Assembly (NCBI GenBank): GCA_023957125.1
Contig: JAMLHL010000001.1
Coordinates: 186,001 to 250,000, forward strand
Direction of reading: 5' to 3'
DNA: 64,000 bases
Origin: Chitinophagaceae bacterium
Lineage (GTDB): Bacteria > Bacteroidota > Bacteroidia > Chitinophagales > Chitinophagaceae
Below are positions 52,001 to 60,679 of the stretch, piece by piece. Made by a program: the position numbers and the translations under genes. How positions within the stretch are numbered: the stretch's first letter is position 1; every line of letters starts with the position of its first letter. The notes beneath the pieces were generated by a model. The model had not been told where the DNA came from and did not search any database. It was given only the letters and a program-made list of their open reading frames with translations.

Positions 52001-55000
52001 CGCCTATGGCCCGCACCTTATAATAAAACAATGAACTGGGATATAATTCCTTGTCTTCATACAAAGTTGTGTTAGGCGGCAATTCTGTCACAAGCAAATA
52101 GTCCGCGTTATCTTCATACGAACGATATAATTCAATTCCTGTCGCATCACTGGCATGGTTCTCCCATTGTATCCTGATGGCCGATCTGCTGATTCCGACA
52201 GCAGTAAGGGCCCCCGGAGCAGCGGGAGCAGGAGGAGCCGCGAGCGTGGTAGCGTTGGCCAGTACATCTCCCAGCACATTACCGGGAATTTCCTGTTTAG
52301 CTATACCCGGCCCCTGGTATCTGGCTATGAGAGCTTCGTTTCCTCCAATTTCGAAATAAGTTACACGAATGGCATGCGCGCCGATGCTTAGATATATTGG
52401 GTTACCCGGCTTTTCGGTGCTGCCGTGTGCGCCATCGTGATCCACAACCAGTTGATCATCAATATAAAGTTGTGATCCATCGTCTGATTGCAAATAAAAC
52501 GTATAATCGCCCGCCTGCGTTATATTGATAAATCCATCAAATTTAAGCGCAAAATAATTTTCCCGCATCTGCATCCCAAGTCCGAAACCGGCAACCCTAC
52601 CAGTTTTCACCGGTGTCATATTATTAAAATTGGGCAAATATTGCAGATTATTGGGTGTTTCGTAATAGGCATAGTTCACCCCCGGGCCAACTTTATCAAA
52701 ATCAGATTCTCCAAATTGATTAATCGCCCGGATCTTATAGTAATAGGTAGTAGCAGGCTCCAGCAGGGTATCCGCAAAACCTGTGGTGTTGGCGGGTACT
52801 ATTCCAATAGTATTAAAGTGGTCCAGTGGATCGGTGGAACGGTATAACTCAAAAGATTTTTCATTATTACTGTTATCCGTCCAACTCAAATTAATCCTCT
52901 TATAAGAAATTGCTGTAGCCGTAAGATCAGTTGGCTTTGCAGGAGCCGTACCGGCAGGAGGCGCAGGAGCATCCACAAAGGCAGAATCCGGAATGGCCCC
53001 CGACCAGTAAGTGGTACTTCCATTTTGATTTACTCTTTTCCAGGCTATACTCATCTCTGCGCCACCCCCTTGTTGAAAGAAAGTGATGGCTATCGGATAA
53101 ACGCCCTCATTTAGGTTTATCCTTGAACTCTCCACCGTTTTTGTACCATGTAATCCATCATTACTCACCGCGGGGGTAGCAGTATGATTATAGGGAGAGG
53201 TTCTATGATTGAAATCGGTGTCAAGGTATAACTTACTACCGTCATCTGAGGTTGTTGAAAATACGTAGTAACCATTTTGTGGAATATGAATAAATCCCTC
53301 CCACAAAAAACCATAGTTTTCCGACTGGCTTGCATTACCAAGCGTAACATTGGGCACTGTACCTGTGGAAATCGGCGAAAGCAGATTAAAATCAGGCAGG
53401 AAATCCCAGGTACCGGTATAATGCTTAAAGGTTAAGCCTTTTGCAAGGGGTTGCGCAGTTACCTGATTGCTTGGCGCAGATTTATTACCGGCAATATCCA
53501 CCGCTTCAATACTAAAATTATATGTCTTACCAAATTCTAAACCATATATTGTATATTCAATGTCAGAAGTAACATAGGACTTAACGCCATTGACGTAAAT
53601 TTCATAATAGTCCATACCCACATCATCGGTTGACTCTTCCCAGGTCAAACTGACTGCATTTCTGGTAGTGCCGGTTATCTGAAGGTTACCTGGAGCTGTC
53701 GGAGGATTGACATCTTTTTGCGTAGCGGCGGTTGCTTCATTGGAAACAGGGGCAGCCGCAGTATTATTGACAGCCCTGACAATGTAATAGTACTTAACTC
53801 CCGGAGTCAATCCTTCTTTTATAAAAGAAAATATATCCCCATTCACCAGGCTTACAAACTGGTACGGTCCGCCGGAACGGGTAGCCTGGTATATTTCAAA
53901 GTGTGTTTGAGGATAAACCGGGTTGGGATTAGCGCTCCAATTCAATTTTATGGAAGTAAAAGAGAGCGGAATGGCGATCAACCCGCTTGCCGCATCCGGC
54001 TTGTTGGGCCCGTTGGCATCAATAACCGTAAATGGATCTGTAAACATACTGGTGCACCCAAACTGTTCTTTCACTTGTACCTTGTATTGCCCTACAGTAG
54101 CTCCATTTACCTTATTATTTGTACTCAGTGGAGGAGCATTAGGAGGATCTCCAACTTTCTGCCAGTTATATTCACTATACCCGGCAGGCACCTCAAGGGC
54201 TACCGTTGTTTTTCCATCCGGCGCAGGTAAAACCCTGCTTGATAATCCGCTTACTTTTATATCGGGAGGCGTAGCTTCAGTTTCATACGCAATAACAACC
54301 GGTATTGGAGACCATTCCGACCATTCGGAAGATGGCCCGATTCTGATACGGCAGGAGTAGGTACCAATATCTGTAACCGTAAGTGTATTGGCCGTGGTTC
54401 CGTTCGGATTAAGAATTTCATCGTTTTTTCGCCACTGGTAAGCGCTGAATCCAGCCGTAACCCCGATCGTGGTGCTAATTGATCCGGGGCCCGTGTTGCA
54501 AAATTGAGTTCGTCCATTTAACGGCCATGGATTCGCTTTGTGGGCTCTGGTCAAAAACGGGAAATAATCCGGCTCCCCCCAGGCAGAGTACCAGCAACCA
54601 TGTCCCAGGTTCGGGTATTCTGTATATCTGAAGTTGGCTCCTGCATTATCCGCAACTCCCTGCAAATACCGGGAGGACGATGGACTGGGGCTTTGATCCA
54701 GTGCACCCTGGAAAAGCCAGATTGGAGTAAATTTATTATTTACAATGATACTATTATAAGCAGAACTGGCATTGCTGATGGGCAGGCAGCCCGCCACTAA
54801 TTTTGGATAGGATTCAAAGAATCTCCAGCTACTAAGCCCACCCGCAGAAAGTCCATCAACTGTTATTCGCAAAGGATTGACATTAGTCTGTGGGACAAGA
54901 AAATTATTAATCAATTCCATCATATATTGCCTTTGCTGACCAGTCCAATTGCCATCTGCATCCGAAGTCTGCGGATACAGGAGGAAGCCATTAAAATCCC

Positions 55001-55391
55001 CATTATCTACAGCATTTTTGTGCAATTCTCCGCCATGGTACAACTGGTATTCGTTGTCATAAATACTACCTCTTTCCCCTTTTCCATGGAAAAAGAGAAA
55101 CAACGGGTACTTGGTCTGGCCCGTTGCATCGTAATTCTTGGGCCATTTAAGCCGAAAAGCTATGCCTTTATATATATAGGCTTTATAAGAATCCGTATTC
55201 CAGGAAACCCGCCTCGTTCTCACCCATTTACCAACCTGCCCGAAAGCAGGCTCCGCCGGGGGATTATTTCTATTATAGGTGGTAATCCCGTCATTCGGAT
55301 CAAACACTTGAGCTTTTGCTGAGGTGAGGCCAACGATTACAAAAAACGCGGGTAACGACAACCAGATCAAATTGCGTACAAATCGGTTCAT
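49089..55391 (-). CDS. Giant secreted multidomain esterase-like protein with type A T9SS sorting domain
   Basis: A 2100-residue protein with a signal peptide (MNRFVRNLIWLSLPAFFVIV...AKA). The first about 290 residues form an esterase/PHB-depolymerase-like alpha/beta-hydrolase: FLFFHGKGERG, nucleophile S182 in DGLSAGGLS, and likely D232 (GALDQS) and H264 (NLGHGCW). Ig-like and fibronectin III domains follow, with PA14 domains at about 650-790 and 900-1040 (SDDGSKLYLD, SDDGSQLYIDD). Cadherin-like domains are then interleaved with two related malectin-like domains near 1600 and 1920. The last about 80 residues are a T9SS type A sorting tail (GIYFIRVSGWRDGNLRVVKI). It is likely a cell-surface or secreted carbohydrate- or polyester-active protein; the substrate is not known. 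Confidence 0.9.
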   Translation of the reverse strand: MNRFVRNLIWLSLPAFFVIVGLTSAKAQVFDPNDGITTYNRNNPPAEPAFGQVGKWVRTRRVSWNTDSYKAYIYKGIAFRLKWPKNYDATGQTKYPLFLFFHGKGERGSIYDNEYQLYHGGELHKNAVDNGDFNGFLLYPQTSDADGNWTGQQRQYMMELINNFLVPQTNVNPLRITVDGLSAGGLSSWRFFESYPKLVAGCLPISNASSAYNSIIVNNKFTPIWLFQGALDQSPSPSSSRYLQGVADNAGANFRYTEYPNLGHGCWYSAWGEPDYFPFLTRAHKANPWPLNGRTQFCNTGPGSISTTIGVTAGFSAYQWRKNDEILNPNGTTANTLTVTDIGTYSCRIRIGPSSEWSEWSPIPVVIAYETEATPPDIKVSGLSSRVLPAPDGKTTVALEVPAGYSEYNWQKVGDPPNAPPLSTNNKVNGATVGQYKVQVKEQFGCTSMFTDPFTVIDANGPNKPDAASGLIAIPLSFTSIKLNWSANPNPVYPQTHFEIYQATRSGGPYQFVSLVNGDIFSFIKEGLTPGVKYYYIVRAVNNTAAAPVSNEATAATQKDVNPPTAPGNLQITGTTRNAVSLTWEESTDDVGMDYYEIYVNGVKSYVTSDIEYTIYGLEFGKTYNFSIEAVDIAGNKSAPSNQVTAQPLAKGLTFKHYTGTWDFLPDFNLLSPISTGTVPNVTLGNASQSENYGFLWEGFIHIPQNGYYVFSTTSDDGSKLYLDTDFNHRTSPYNHTATPAVSNDGLHGTKTVESSRINLNEGVYPIAITFFQQGGGAEMSIAWKRVNQNGSTTYWSGAIPDSAFVDAPAPPAGTAPAKPTDLTATAISYKRINLSWTDNSNNEKSFELYRSTDPLDHFNTIGIVPANTTGFADTLLEPATTYYYKIRAINQFGESDFDKVGPGVNYAYYETPNNLQYLPNFNNMTPVKTGRVAGFGLGMQMRENYFALKFDGFINITQAGDYTFYLQSDDGSQLYIDDQLVVDHDGAHGSTEKPGNPIYLSIGAHAIRVTYFEIGGNEALIARYQGPGIAKQEIPGNVLGDVLANATTLAAPPAPAAPGALTAVGISRSAIRIQWENHASDATGIELYRSYEDNADYLLVTELPPNTTLYEDKELYPSSLFYYKVRAIGEGGSSDYSNEKDARTLSVVPVVTPIEDIYIRYGSTVILPVEATSGSPVVINLQVTDLPAFATFSQTGNGQGLITFTPTVSDAGTYKITITATNPQGDFTGRQFNLVVNDNYVPSINPVSDISVPAGGTGQVSLSATDNDVADQLIWSYAGLPGFTSAAASNQTAVLTFQPQNKDVGEYHIKVIVSDGKNGKDTTSFTLSVTGGSAPDPNDGTIPLNPKNATGVFVNELNGVKLTWTNAAYNAQKNEIYRSFSISGGYTLLDTAGSTETSYVDYTVTGNTKTYYLVRAVNVNGGSNSVIIKVDVPNKAPVIAAEDAVMKGGSVADLTVSATDDPGNIISLNISGLPSFAKFTDNGNGQGVIHLTPTGTHIGNYNFTVKATDNYGAVSSKTVKITVTDKYISSVYINFNNKDYPVSFEPWNSFNAAQTGSTAVVKNTKVSDLKKETGEATTISVELLEPWPQHYGGVVTGNNSGIYPDSIMMSGYYFYTQASAPQKTIRISGLSGSKKYNLIFFGSRAYASAQKTYFTVGDQTVLLDATGNSSTTVELDALQPVNGVIDVIVKADVNKYAVINAMVIQEFDDAIVLPPYNFVMSKSTKNSITLSWKSSAANVTGFEIWRSDTPEGTYSKLPAVIPGNVFNYTDEGLAASTIYYYKIRAVSGSSYSDYSDYASGATIQYSVNINFNDGIGQEPLPWNNTDLLYNGYKLSNMVDDKNQYTGINLTVVDNFSGFNNWGKTTGNNSGFVSDNVMQEFYYVQYGETTRLMIDGLNLGYHYNFVFYGNCDNRALGSLVGLYTINGVTVQLDAKNNIQNTVQINDVSPDAFGRVHISIEAQSFGYGFVNSISIQAIPMTSNAGQQGSMREAGTSVGQMVASNYPEAAKTEGKIDITAYPVPVDNEIVLRFSLDKPADKLNVSILDNNGRPVYSQELRDLRSGRNDRKLNFNGNKLVSGIYFIRVSGWRDGNLRVVKIIK

Positions 55392-55861
55392 ATTTGTTTT
55401 TTTCTGAAATAATAATAACCGTTTCAGGAAGGAGATTGGCTTTGAACATCTGACAGGCTTCCTGTCAAGGGATAAGTATTTCCTAATCTATTATAATATA
55501 TATCTACGATCTAAAACTTCTGGAGGTTTGTCAAAAGACAATTGGAAGGAAAGTTGGATATCAGGACACAAGTTCCTAATAATCATAAGGGAGTGCAAGT
55601 TATAAAAGTATTTTTGATTACACAACAGTATTAACCAAAGAAAAACACTAAAAAACAAATACGATTGATAACCAATACATCCGGGCAATCATAATTTATC
55701 ATTTATCAACCCCATCCAACTCCTCTACCCTGATGAACAATGCCGGCTTACCCCAACCTTTGCTCTTACCGTATAGTATATGAACCCTATAACAGGGGAT
55801 TTGTTACCCCAATTTGAAACATAAATATTACGCTATGTAATAAACTTGTTATTTTTCGCTC
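55392..55861. other. Intergenic region between two divergent secreted-protein genes
   Basis: A 470-bp AT-rich region. It must contain the promoters of both genes. I saw no RNA gene, repeat family or convincing ORF. A GGGG...CCCC mini-hairpin occurs around 55795-55812, and an imperfect TAnnTTTG-like site (TATTTTTC) precedes the 55862 gene. Confidence 0.5.
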
Positions 55862-57880
55862 ATGAGCTGGAAGCCTGTCCTGATTTTTTATTTTTCTCTT
55901 TTCTCACTCCCCGGTGTCTATGCGCAATCCTGCTCCAGCCTGGGGCAGACTCCGGCAACGGCCTTTCCCGTTTGTGGCACTTCCTCATTTACCCAACAAA
56001 CCGTTCCTGCCTGCGGGGGGCGTTCCATTCCCGTTCCGGGCTGCGGAAATGACGGAGCGGCTTATGGCGACCTTAATCCCTTCTGGTATAAATTCACCTG
56101 CTTTGCCGGCGGCACCCTCGGATTTACCATCACCCCGCTTACTTACTCCGATGATTACGACTGGCAGTTATTTGATATTACGGGGCATGAACCAGCCGAA
56201 GTGTACACCAACCATGCGCTGTACGTTACCAGCAACTGGTCGGCTAACCCGGGCGCAACAGGCACCGCTTCAAATGCCACATCATTTACCAATTGCGCCG
56301 GCTACAATTACCCCAATAAGAGTAAAATGCCAACCTTAGTGGAAGGGCACCAATACCTCCTTTTAATCAGCCATTTCACCTCCACCAACCAGAGCGGATA
56401 TACGCTGAATTTTGGAGGTGGCACAGCAGATATTACCGATCCTAAGGAACCTCATCTCCAAAAAGTAAGAGCCTTCTGTGATGGAAAATCTATAGTTGTA
56501 AAACTGAACAAAAAGATGAGGTGCGGCTCTCTTGCACCGGACGGAAGCGATTTTGTGATTTCTGATCCCGCAAATTCAGTTATCGGCGCTACTGCCCAAG
56601 CCTGCCTTTCCGGTTTTGATATGGATTCCGTAACGGTTACCCTAAAGAACGCCCTCCCTCCGGGAAACTACACACTTGCCATGGCAAAAGGTTCAGATGG
56701 GAATACCCTGCTGGATTACTGCGACCGGAATATCCAGGAGGGCGAGTTGCTTCCCTTTGAGGTGCTGCCCGTTGCCCCCACGCCGATGGATAGCCTGGTT
56801 ACTCCCGGCTGTATGCCGCAATCACTCCAACTGGTGTTTAAAAGGCCCGTCCGATGCGGTTCAATCGCCCCGGATGGAAGCGATTTTATGTTGACGGGAC
56901 AGCCGGGCATTACGATCGTGTCGGCCGCAGGCAGTTGTAATGACGGTAATACCAGCGAGGTAATCAATCTTCAACTGAATCAACCCATCGTTCAAAAAGG
57001 GGCTTTCACCATCACCCTTCGCAGCGGAAATGACGGTAATACCATCATTGACGAATGTGGAGCAGAAACCCCACCAGGAGCCGTATTGAATTTTGTCTCA
57101 AAGGATACGGTCTCGGCAAGATTTGATTTTACGATCCGTTACGGATGCAAATCGGATACCGTTTTTTATACCCATCCGGGAGACAATGAAGTAAATGAAT
57201 GGGTCTGGACGTTTGACGACCATAGTCTTGCATACAGCAGCAACCCCGAAAAAATTTATACCGAATTTGGATTGAAAAATACCCGGCTCAAAGTCTCAAA
57301 TGGATTATGTTCGGATTCGATAACCACTGATGTCTTTCTGGATAACGTGCTGGAGGCAGGTTTTGAAGCGCCTGATTTTATTTGCCCACAAGACCGGGTC
57401 CATTTTATAAACACAAGCAAGGGAAATATTATCAGCTGGAACTGGTTCTTAGGCGATGGAACGGAAAGTACACTTGAATCTCCGCCACTTCAATTATATG
57501 CCACCCCATTAACAGACCGGGAACTCAATATCCGTTTAAGCGTTACCAACAACCTGCATTGCTCAGACACAGCAGAAAAACAAATAAAGCTGGTCAGCAG
57601 TTGCTATATTGATATCCCTTCGGCTTTTACGCCCAACGGAGACCAGATCAACGATTACCTTTACCCTTTAAACGCTTATAAAGCCCGTAATTTGATATTC
57701 AGGGTATATAACATTTATGGTCAGAAACTATTTGAAACCACCGGTTCCTCAAAAAAATGGGACGGCACATATAAAGGAAAGCCACAGGGCACGGGCACGT
57801 ATATCTGGACGCTGGAATATACGCATACCGATACGGGAAGAAAATTTGAGCTCAGGGGCACCACCACGCTTATCCGCTAA
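55862..57880 (+). CDS. Secreted protein with type B (gliding motility-associated) T9SS tail
   Basis: A 672-residue exported protein (signal MSWKPVLIFYFSLFSLPGVYAQ). The N-terminal region is Cys-rich (ACGGRSIPVPGCGNDG). Two tandem repeats of about 110 residues follow (SLAPDGSDFVI.../SIAPDGSDFMLT..., each ending near GNDGNT or GSDGNTLLDYC). PKD-like domains follow (WVWTFDDHSLAYSS, WNWFLGDGTESTLES). The C-terminus is the CHU_C/type B domain: IDIPSAFTPNGDQINDYLYPL and FRVYNIYGQKLFET, ending GTYIWTLEYT. Type B substrates are secreted by T9SS and often remain on the surface. Function unknown. Confidence 0.92.
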   Translation: MSWKPVLIFYFSLFSLPGVYAQSCSSLGQTPATAFPVCGTSSFTQQTVPACGGRSIPVPGCGNDGAAYGDLNPFWYKFTCFAGGTLGFTITPLTYSDDYDWQLFDITGHEPAEVYTNHALYVTSNWSANPGATGTASNATSFTNCAGYNYPNKSKMPTLVEGHQYLLLISHFTSTNQSGYTLNFGGGTADITDPKEPHLQKVRAFCDGKSIVVKLNKKMRCGSLAPDGSDFVISDPANSVIGATAQACLSGFDMDSVTVTLKNALPPGNYTLAMAKGSDGNTLLDYCDRNIQEGELLPFEVLPVAPTPMDSLVTPGCMPQSLQLVFKRPVRCGSIAPDGSDFMLTGQPGITIVSAAGSCNDGNTSEVINLQLNQPIVQKGAFTITLRSGNDGNTIIDECGAETPPGAVLNFVSKDTVSARFDFTIRYGCKSDTVFYTHPGDNEVNEWVWTFDDHSLAYSSNPEKIYTEFGLKNTRLKVSNGLCSDSITTDVFLDNVLEAGFEAPDFICPQDRVHFINTSKGNIISWNWFLGDGTESTLESPPLQLYATPLTDRELNIRLSVTNNLHCSDTAEKQIKLVSSCYIDIPSAFTPNGDQINDYLYPLNAYKARNLIFRVYNIYGQKLFETTGSSKKWDGTYKGKPQGTGTYIWTLEYTHTDTGRKFELRGTTTLIR

Positions 57881-58248
57881 ACTCCTGCCTCGTGGAATTC
57901 TGTTAATCCCGGTGTCCCTGTCATCTTTGGCATGAAATATGAATACCTAATAAACGAATGTAAATTTTATCCTCCGACACGGGTAAAAAATTAAACCTTG
58001 TACAACATCCCGGCAAACATGCCGTTTGTTTCTATTATAAAATAAACCAATAAATATATCCTATTGTAAACCTCAAAACAGAATGGTATGAAAAATGCAG
58101 ATAAAATTTTTTTTATCTTTGTTGCGCTAAGTTACTTTGTTCTTTATGGAACGATCGCTCTTTTGAGTTAGCCCCCGGGTACGCCACCGGTATTTCCTTC
58201 TCCAGCGATCTGGAATGATTATTCACTTCACTTAAAACCTATTTGTAT
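57881..58248 (+). promoter_or_regulatory. Intergenic region with -7 element at 58114-58121
   Basis: A 368-bp gap holding no recognisable gene. TATCTTTG (58114-58121, TAnnTTTG) lies about 130 bp before the lipocalin start, so the mRNA would have a fairly long leader. Upstream is AT-rich and unstructured. No RNA gene was recognised. Confidence 0.45.
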
Positions 58249-58731
58249 ATGAAAAAGAATATTTTATTCGGAAAATTCATGCTCCTTTTTCTTTTACTGT
58301 CAACATTTACCGCCTGTAAAAAAGACAAAGCTGATGAAGAACAGAATCCGCCCACAAAAACAGAATTGTTATCCAATACCTGGAGGGTATCCGATGTAAA
58401 AGATCAATCCGGAAACAGTATTATTGCGCTCCCCATTCCAATGATCGTGTGCCTTAAAGACAATGTTTTTACCATGGAAACGGATAACACTTATACCATT
58501 GACGAAGGAGAGGTGGAATGCGATCCTTCCACGGCAGGCTCGGGCAATTGGGAGTTGACGGACGATGACACTAAAATAAAATTCACACCCGAATCGGGTG
58601 AACCCCTGATCTTTAATCTGATCAGCGTAAATACCACCACGTTGGAGATCGGCTACGAAATCACCGGCACCGGCAATCCCGATTACGACGGTGTGTACAC
58701 CATCGTGCTGACGAAAAATCAGGAGGTTTAA
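58249..58731 (+). CDS. Lipocalin-like lipoprotein
   Basis: A 160-residue lipoprotein (MKKNILFGKFMLLFLLLSTFTACK, lipobox FTAC). The mature part has the lipocalin-like pattern LSNTWRVSDVKDQSGN at the start and strand-rich repeats (NVFTMETDNTYTIDEGEVEC, GNWELTDDDTKIKFT, GYEITGTGNPDYDGVYTIVLTK). ATG 58249 is preferred to the TTG 6 bp upstream. It may bind a small hydrophobic ligand in the periplasm. Function not known. Confidence 0.82.
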   Translation: MKKNILFGKFMLLFLLLSTFTACKKDKADEEQNPPTKTELLSNTWRVSDVKDQSGNSIIALPIPMIVCLKDNVFTMETDNTYTIDEGEVECDPSTAGSGNWELTDDDTKIKFTPESGEPLIFNLISVNTTTLEIGYEITGTGNPDYDGVYTIVLTKNQEV

Positions 58732-58741
58732 TAAACTCTCT

Positions 58742-58788
58742 AAAAAATCTGTTCAGCCCGGTATTACCTCATACACCGGGCTGAACAG
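58742..58788 (-). terminator. Terminator overlapping the SprT-like stop codon
   Basis: A perfect 14-bp inverted repeat (CTGTTCAGCCCGGT 58749-58762 / ACCGGGCTGAACAG 58775-58788) with a 12-base loop. On the minus strand it is followed by a T run (58747-58742). The left arm contains the stop codon of the SprT-like gene (58753-58755), so the terminator is part of the coding end. Confidence 0.8.
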
Positions 58789-59373
58789 ATAGATCTTATT
58801 GGTTTTCATTTCTATACACCGAATGCGCTTGCGCAATTGATTCCCCCGTTTGAAAACCCGGCCGTCATCCGTTCTGAATAACTGGTTAATTTCAAGTTCC
58901 TCCACCAATTTTTTATGTCCTTCTCCCGGATCGTATCTCCTGAGTACCCTCATCAACCCATCTTCAGCGCAACTGCCTGCAGCGGGGCGGTGCATAGTGG
59001 ATTTTATTTCGGCGGCAATATCTTCCGGGAAAATGCCCGCCAGGAGGAACCGGTGTAAAATCTCGCCATATACCGCCTTCCACTCTTTACCATGCGCGGC
59101 CACCCGGTTTCCGAATCTGACAAAAGTTACCAAATGCGCCAATTCATGTAACAGGGTAATGAGAAAAGCGAAGGGGTTCAGATTTCCATTCACGCTTATC
59201 CGGTGATTTTTTTCATGGATACCAAACCGGTAATCACCCAGGATGCTCTTTCTTTCCCGGGTGATGGTGAGGTGCACTTTGTATTGCTGAAGGTACTCCA
59301 TTACCATTTGCTCCGTCCCTTCGGGTATATAAGCCTGCAAAGCGGAAAGAGGCGCCTCCTGTTTTTTATGCAT
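58753..59373 (-). CDS. SprT-like zinc metalloprotease-fold protein
   Basis: A 206-residue protein. The catalytic zinc site is LITLLHELAHLVTFVRFG (HExxH, about residues 72-76), followed by HGKEWKAVYGEI with the third His. That is the SprT-like signature. Mammalian relatives (SPRTN) cleave DNA-protein crosslinks, but the bacterial role is unknown. It overlaps the upstream membrane-protein gene by 8 bp (stop of the latter within its start region), so the two are cotranscribed. Confidence 0.86.
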   Translation of the reverse strand: MHKKQEAPLSALQAYIPEGTEQMVMEYLQQYKVHLTITRERKSILGDYRFGIHEKNHRISVNGNLNPFAFLITLLHELAHLVTFVRFGNRVAAHGKEWKAVYGEILHRFLLAGIFPEDIAAEIKSTMHRPAAGSCAEDGLMRVLRRYDPGEGHKKLVEELEINQLFRTDDGRVFKRGNQLRKRIRCIEMKTNKIYLFSPVYEVIPG

Positions 59374-59755
59374 TTTTTTGCTTCCCTGCTTTTAAGAGTA
59401 TGCCTAATTCGATAAAAGTATAAATCAAATAAATAAGCATGCAGCCTATTACAGATATCCTGTTGACGCCGGAGGCAACCTTAACATATATTAAAGCCAC
59501 CACAGCCACCAAAACGAGCTTTACCAGAAGGGAAATATAGAAATAACGCACAAACACCTGCGATGAAGCCGAGCCCAGCGCTCTTTGATGCAGCAACAAT
59601 GACACCAGGCTTAAACCAAACAAAAACAAATTGCCGATCACCAGCACCTGCATACTGAAACCCCAACCCACCCATATTTTCTGCAATGATAAGAACAAGC
59701 CATTGAGGATCAGGAACAAAAGAACCGTTGGCAGAAAAGTTCTAAAACCGCGCAT
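59366..59755 (-). CDS. Small four-helix membrane protein
   Basis: A 129-residue hydrophobic protein with about four membrane helices and a basic C-terminus (KAGKQKNA). Spacing of the helices loosely recalls ATP-synthase-I-like or flagellin-type small membrane proteins, but I cannot assign a family. Its end overlaps the SprT-like start by 8 bp, the strongest evidence that it is a translated gene. Confidence 0.65.
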   Translation of the reverse strand: MRGFRTFLPTVLLFLILNGLFLSLQKIWVGWGFSMQVLVIGNLFLFGLSLVSLLLHQRALGSASSQVFVRYFYISLLVKLVLVAVVALIYVKVASGVNRISVIGCMLIYLIYTFIELGILLKAGKQKNA

Positions 59756-59810
59756 AAGGTATATTGAACAGCAAATTTACAATAAATCATGGGCATTTCA
59801 TTCCGTTTCA

Positions 59811-59818
59811 TTACCTTT
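59811..59818 (+). promoter_or_regulatory. Bacteroidota -7 element for the DUF177-rpmF unit
   Basis: TACCTTTG matches TAnnTTTG, with a 20-nt leader to the ATG at 59839. Confidence 0.55.
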
Positions 59819-59838
59819 GCAACCCTTAAACAAAAGGC

Positions 59839-60378
59839 ATGGCAAACCGGCATGAATATGAGATTGCTTTTGTAGGACTGAAACCGGGCAGGCATGAATA
59901 TGTTTATGAAATTGATAGCCGGTTTTTTGAAGATCGCCAACCGCAGGATTTTACCAATCCCCGGGTTACCGTGAAGGTTGTCCTGGATAAAAAAAACTCC
60001 TTTCTCATGCTTACCTTTGAGATCGGAGGAACGGTTGAACTGGTTTGTGACCTGTGTGGCAACACGCTCGAAAAGAGCCTGTGGGACGATTTTGAAATGC
60101 TGGTAAAAATGGTGGATAACCCGGACGAGATGAACGCATCAGAAGAAGATCCGGATATTTACTATATTTCAAGGACAGAAAGTCATATCCATATTGCAGA
60201 CTGGATTTATGAATTTATAAACCTGAGCATCCCTTTGCAGCGAACCTGTGGTGAAAACCCCGATGGCGGTTCAAAATGCAACCAGGAAGCTTTGGAGATG
60301 CTCCGGAAACTTAACGAGCGCAATTCAGAAAATGAAAATCCAATCTGGAGGGATCTGGATAAATTCAGAAACAATTAA
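59839..60378 (+). CDS. DUF177/YceD family protein
   Basis: A 179-residue protein usually encoded before rpmF. The conserved Cys pair is VCDLCGNTL (about residues 72-80). A final Cys pair is in RTCGENPDGGSKCNQEALEML. In E. coli YceD affects 23S rRNA accumulation; exact action is unclear. Followed by rpmF after 11 bp and forms the conserved DUF177-rpmF-plsX order. Confidence 0.9.
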   Translation: MANRHEYEIAFVGLKPGRHEYVYEIDSRFFEDRQPQDFTNPRVTVKVVLDKKNSFLMLTFEIGGTVELVCDLCGNTLEKSLWDDFEMLVKMVDNPDEMNASEEDPDIYYISRTESHIHIADWIYEFINLSIPLQRTCGENPDGGSKCNQEALEMLRKLNERNSENENPIWRDLDKFRNN

Positions 60379-60389
60379 AATTTGGTGTT

Positions 60390-60581
60390 ATGCCCAATCC
60401 AAAAAGAAGGCACTCTCAGCAGCGCAGCGCAAAAAGAAGGACCCATTATACGGCAGAGCCTGTAACACTGAGCAAAGACAGTGTTACGGGTGAGTTGCAT
60501 GTACGTCACCGTGCTCATGTAAGCGAAGGAAAACTCTATTACAAAGGAAAAGTAGTGGCTGAAAAGTCGCCCGTCAAATAG
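60390..60581 (+). CDS. rpmF: 50S ribosomal protein L32
   Basis: A 63-residue ribosomal protein: NPKRRHSQQRSAKRRTHYTA at the N-terminus and GELHVRHRAHVSEGKLYYKGK after it. The zinc-binding Cys residues of C+ L32 forms are absent, as in other C- forms. Gene order DUF177-rpmF-plsX supports the call. Confidence 0.96.
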   Translation: MPNPKRRHSQQRSAKRRTHYTAEPVTLSKDSVTGELHVRHRAHVSEGKLYYKGKVVAEKSPVK

Positions 60582-60679
60582 TGCTTCCTTCCCTGCTTAA
60601 AACGATATTCCCAACTCCGGATAATTAATATTATTTGGATTGGGGATTTGTATTTTCCGGATTTTTTCAATTTTGCTGC

